Below, piece after piece: positions 61,050-64,000 of a DNA stretch of 64,000 nt. Below the pieces are notes generated by a model. That model saw only the letters and a program-made list of their open reading frames with translations. It was not told the origin of the DNA and did not search any database. The stretch spans positions 4,402,001 through 4,466,000 of the forward strand of contig NC_067294.1 in the NCBI RefSeq assembly GCF_020740795.1, given 5' to 3'. Position 1 is the stretch's first letter. Each line of letters starts with the position of its first letter. The DNA is from Apus apus (lineage: Eukaryota; Chordata; Aves; Apodiformes; Apodidae). The position numbers and the translations under genes were made by a program.

Positions 61050-64000
61050 GTAAGCGGCGGGCTGAGGCGGGAGCGGGGCCGCCCGCACCCCCTCCGCGGG
61101 CGCCATGTGCGGCGGCGGAGCGCGGCCCCGGCAGCGGGAGCGGGGCTGGCGGGCAAGGGCGGCCCCGGCTCCGCTCCGCCCGGCGGGGGAGGGCGGCGGG
61201 CGGCCCCGCGGCGGGGCGATGGTGCGGGCGGCGAGCGGGAGGCCCTGCAGCAGCAGCGCTTCCTTTGTTCTGGAGCTGCCTTTTGTTGGCGCCATGTGGT
61301 GGCGGGGGGAGGGGCGGGAAGCGGGTTTGTTGCCGTCTCACGCTGTAAAATGGAAGGGGATTTACCGCGGCTCGCTTCGCCTCCCGCGTTGTCCCCATCC
61401 TTTCCCATTTTAGCGACGGGAGCGGAGGGGCAGGAGTTGTTTTCTTTCTGGGATGGGGGGCGGGCTGGTTCAAACTTTCCGGGGATGGCGCGGCCGATCG
61501 CGGCCGGGTTTTGTGTTACGCATATAAAGAAATAATCCCGCTTCCGGGAGCTCGTCGGGGTACGCTGAGTATTTTTGGCGAGAGTGAAGGGCACACGGCA
61601 TGCTCGAGGCGGTGTGTTTGAGCAGTAAGAGCGATTTTGGTGTGGTTCTAAGCAGCATTGTCAGAAAACGGGTTACCTCTCGCAGGTGTTTCCCCAGCAG
61701 TCAGTGTAGTTTCGCTGTTGTTTTTGCAGTGGCATCCTGGTCCACCAGAGTGTTCTCTTGCCTGTTAGAGTTGGGTTTGTCTACGACTAGAAGAGGTTGA
61801 TTTGGAAATCACCTGCCTGTTTCTCGAGCGGCTCTTTGTTATTTAGGCTGCCCCGTGTATTTAATGAGAACTCCCTTTGTTATCTCTGGGCCCAGAAACG
61901 GAGGGTCAGATCCCTTAGGTTAAAAAGAGAGCTCTAGCCATGGTACCGTGATAGATTTTGGCTGTAAGGGAAGGAATAAAACTTGCACGAGTTTCCTATA
62001 AACTAGGGCCTGATGTGCCTCTTGCAGACACTGGGACTGAAAACCAGGCCTTTTAGCTGTGCATCAATTTTCTTTTTACTTTTTCAGGGCAAAAATACTA
62101 AAAAAAAAAAGTGGGTGATACTTTCTCACTTAAGAGGTGTCAAGTTTAAACCCCAAATCCTTGTGAAATGAAAGAAAAGCAGTTATTTAAAGAGATTTGC
62201 CTGTGTGGAAATTGAGCACTGTGGTAAGAAGAGCAGTCCAAGGCACAGTTTGGCTTGTTGACGTTATAGTATTTTGTTAAAAGCTGAAACATGCTTTGAT
62301 TTAGCTGTACTAATACACTGGGGAGGAAGAGACTACATATTGAGAGTGCAGTTGCCCATTTTATGTGGCCTCAGAAGGCAATGGTGAATACCAGGCCTTT
62401 GGTCTTAATTTCAAAGGCTCTATATTGTTATGTAGGTATCAATCATTCCAAGTACAAAACAAAGGACTGTAAATTGCAAGGTGAGCTATCTACTCCTTGG
62501 TTAAGAGGTGAATTAACATGTGGCCATATCTGTGTGCACCTCAGTCCCATGATGGTGGTGTAAAGCAGCTAAAGCTGCCTCCAGACAAATTCCTGTCATC
62601 CCCCAACGATTGAGTTTCTCTTGATCACACCAAGTGTAGTCAATGATGGCAGGGTTTGCTGTGGAAAACCACTGTCTGTACAGATTATAGTAGTTGTGGT
62701 TGATCAGTAAGCTGTTGTGGTGAGAAGGAATCCATCAAGTTTCCTTTCTTTCACCTGTTATTGAAAGGCTTAGTAAACTTCATAAAAGGGCTTTGCTGTG
62801 AGGCTCTATTGTAATGGTTGCAAGAAGCACAGACTTCATTTGGACCCAGTGTATCATGCTGCACTTGTCAGTTAAGAGTGCACAGCTCAGTCTTCTGAAA
62901 AAATAGGGGTTTAGCCTACAAAGGGTTTGTTTTCATCCTGTGTAAGGAAAAACAATAGTATCTACCATTTCTTTTTTCTCATGTTGCCTTTTGAGCACAA
63001 ACAGATGCTAGTTCTAGCAAATCAGTTGCACATAAACACCAAAAGCCAATTTAATTAAACATAGTCTAATTTCTGAAGTGCTATGAGCTTCTAATGACAA
63101 ATCTAGGTTGCCTTTAAACAGAGTAATTACAACTTGTACTGCTTTAGTCTATAGAGTCAGATCAAAAAAGCTTGAATGCTTTTAAAAGCTTGTTTGTTAA
63201 ACTTGGAAACTCTGCAAATGGAAAAGACAGCCATGTTTTCATTTGAAAAGTGCCTTATTGACTGACCTTAGTTGTGTTTGTTAGCTTCACTTCTGTATTG
63301 GTGTTTCATCAGTGTTCTTTGAAATGCTTCAGAGGATACTTTATATGGGGAAAGTGGGCAGAGAAGTATTTGGTTGGCCTAATGAAAGTAAAGACTAACA
63401 GTAGAGATACTCCTGTTGTGCTGATGAAGATAGAACTAGGTTTGGTAGCTAAGCAGGAAGAAGTGCTCAACACAGTAGTTATGGCAGGTCCAAAGTCCCA
63501 TCTGTTGTGTGTGACTTTTCTTGGACGTCATAGATACCTGATTTAAATCCTGTAGATAATTCTTAGGACTCAAATTTTTACAGCCATTTCTCCAAATCCT
63601 AAAAGAGCTCAAGTATTTTGGTTTTGATGCCTTACTCTATCTTGAATGCTTTCAAAGCAGTACAAATGATGCTAGGTTCTTTTTAAAAAGACATAATTGG
63701 CAGTACTTGATAATCAATACTGCTTTGTGGCAAGTAACAGAAGCCTGTTGAAAGAATTTTAAGTTATTGGCAAGGAATATTCTAGGCAATTTTTACTGTT
63801 TCTATATTCTGTAATAAACTTCAGATTTCACTGTCATTCCTTCAAAAAGAGAGGGAGAACCCACCTTTGTGCACTTATGTAGCATCACTGGCTTGTGGCC
63901 AGATGCAGAAGTGTTCACCTTTCAGCAGCTGGTCCTGTTTTCTGACAATGCTGCCGAGCTGTTTACCAGTCAGCTTGTGCTTTTCTGTAGTACTTCCTGA
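61050..64000 (+). other. HNRNPAB: HNRNPAB intron 1 (continues past the window)
   Basis: After the GTAAGC donor the CpG island fades out by about 61.5 kb and AT-rich intron follows. I looked for the next exon, which should begin with the first RRM (KMFVGGLSW), and found no match up to the window end. An A-run lies near 62099. No RNA gene or repeat is recognised in it. Confidence 0.65.

Larger units (their letters stand above)
59995..61520. promoter_or_regulatory. CpG island of HNRNPAB
   Basis: About 1.5 kb of very high GC and CpG content with many GGGCGG/CCGCCC boxes covers the HNRNPAB promoter, 5' UTR, first coding exon and start of intron 1. Long frames run through it in all directions because stop codons are rare in such DNA. 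Only the SEAEQQLAAAAG frame has family support. This island is typical of a broadly expressed gene. Confidence 0.85.

Noticed and set aside
60062-61594. Open frames of about 190 to 309 codons on both strands around HNRNPAB exon 1
   Set aside because: These are shadows in the CpG island. Only the frame starting at 60802 matches a known protein and ends at a proper donor.

Overview
The window is vertebrate nuclear DNA and almost certainly avian. The genes have small, well-spliced exons and short introns. There is little interspersed repeat, and the only two repeats I can name are truncated 3' ends of CR1 LINEs, the usual bird retroposon. CpG islands mark the promoters, and no prokaryotic-style gene packing is seen. 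The species cannot be fixed from the sequence. The gene set points to the bird counterpart of human 5q31/5q35 (chicken chromosome 13 from memory, not checked).

Layout from left to right. (1) 1-8160: intergenic, with one CR1 fragment and a small tandem repeat. (2) 8160-10610: a beta-thymosin gene (+), 45 residues from two coding exons. (3) 10.6-23.8 kb: intergenic, with a 21-bp minisatellite and some candidate conserved non-coding blocks. (4) 23.87-28.4 kb: WNT8A (+), complete, six coding exons, 358 residues, with TATA box and poly(A) signal. (5) 28.4-46.4 kb: intergenic, one CR1 fragment, no convincing gene. (6) 46.46-53.0 kb: NME5 (-), five coding exons, 213 residues, read toward WNT8A, with a CpG-island promoter that carries an RFX X-box. 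(7) 53-60 kb: no recognised gene, but exon-like pieces on the + strand and a 1.4-kb pyrimidine-rich block. (8) 60.0-64.0 kb: CpG-island promoter and first coding exon of HNRNPAB (+). The rest of that gene lies beyond the right edge.

The genes do not form a pathway. The beta-thymosin binds actin monomers, WNT8A is a secreted morphogen of the early embryo, NME5 is an axonemal (radial spoke) protein and HNRNPAB is a nuclear RNA-binding protein. All exon structures were read by hand from splice signals and frame continuity. WNT8A and NME5 keep frame across every junction and match their families from end to end.

The items most worth a second look are the X-box in the NME5 promoter, a possible unrecognised + strand gene starting in the same island with a 3' part at 57.9-58.4 kb, the divergent beta-thymosin, the alanine-rich HNRNPAB N-terminus and the NME5-HNRNPAB adjacency.
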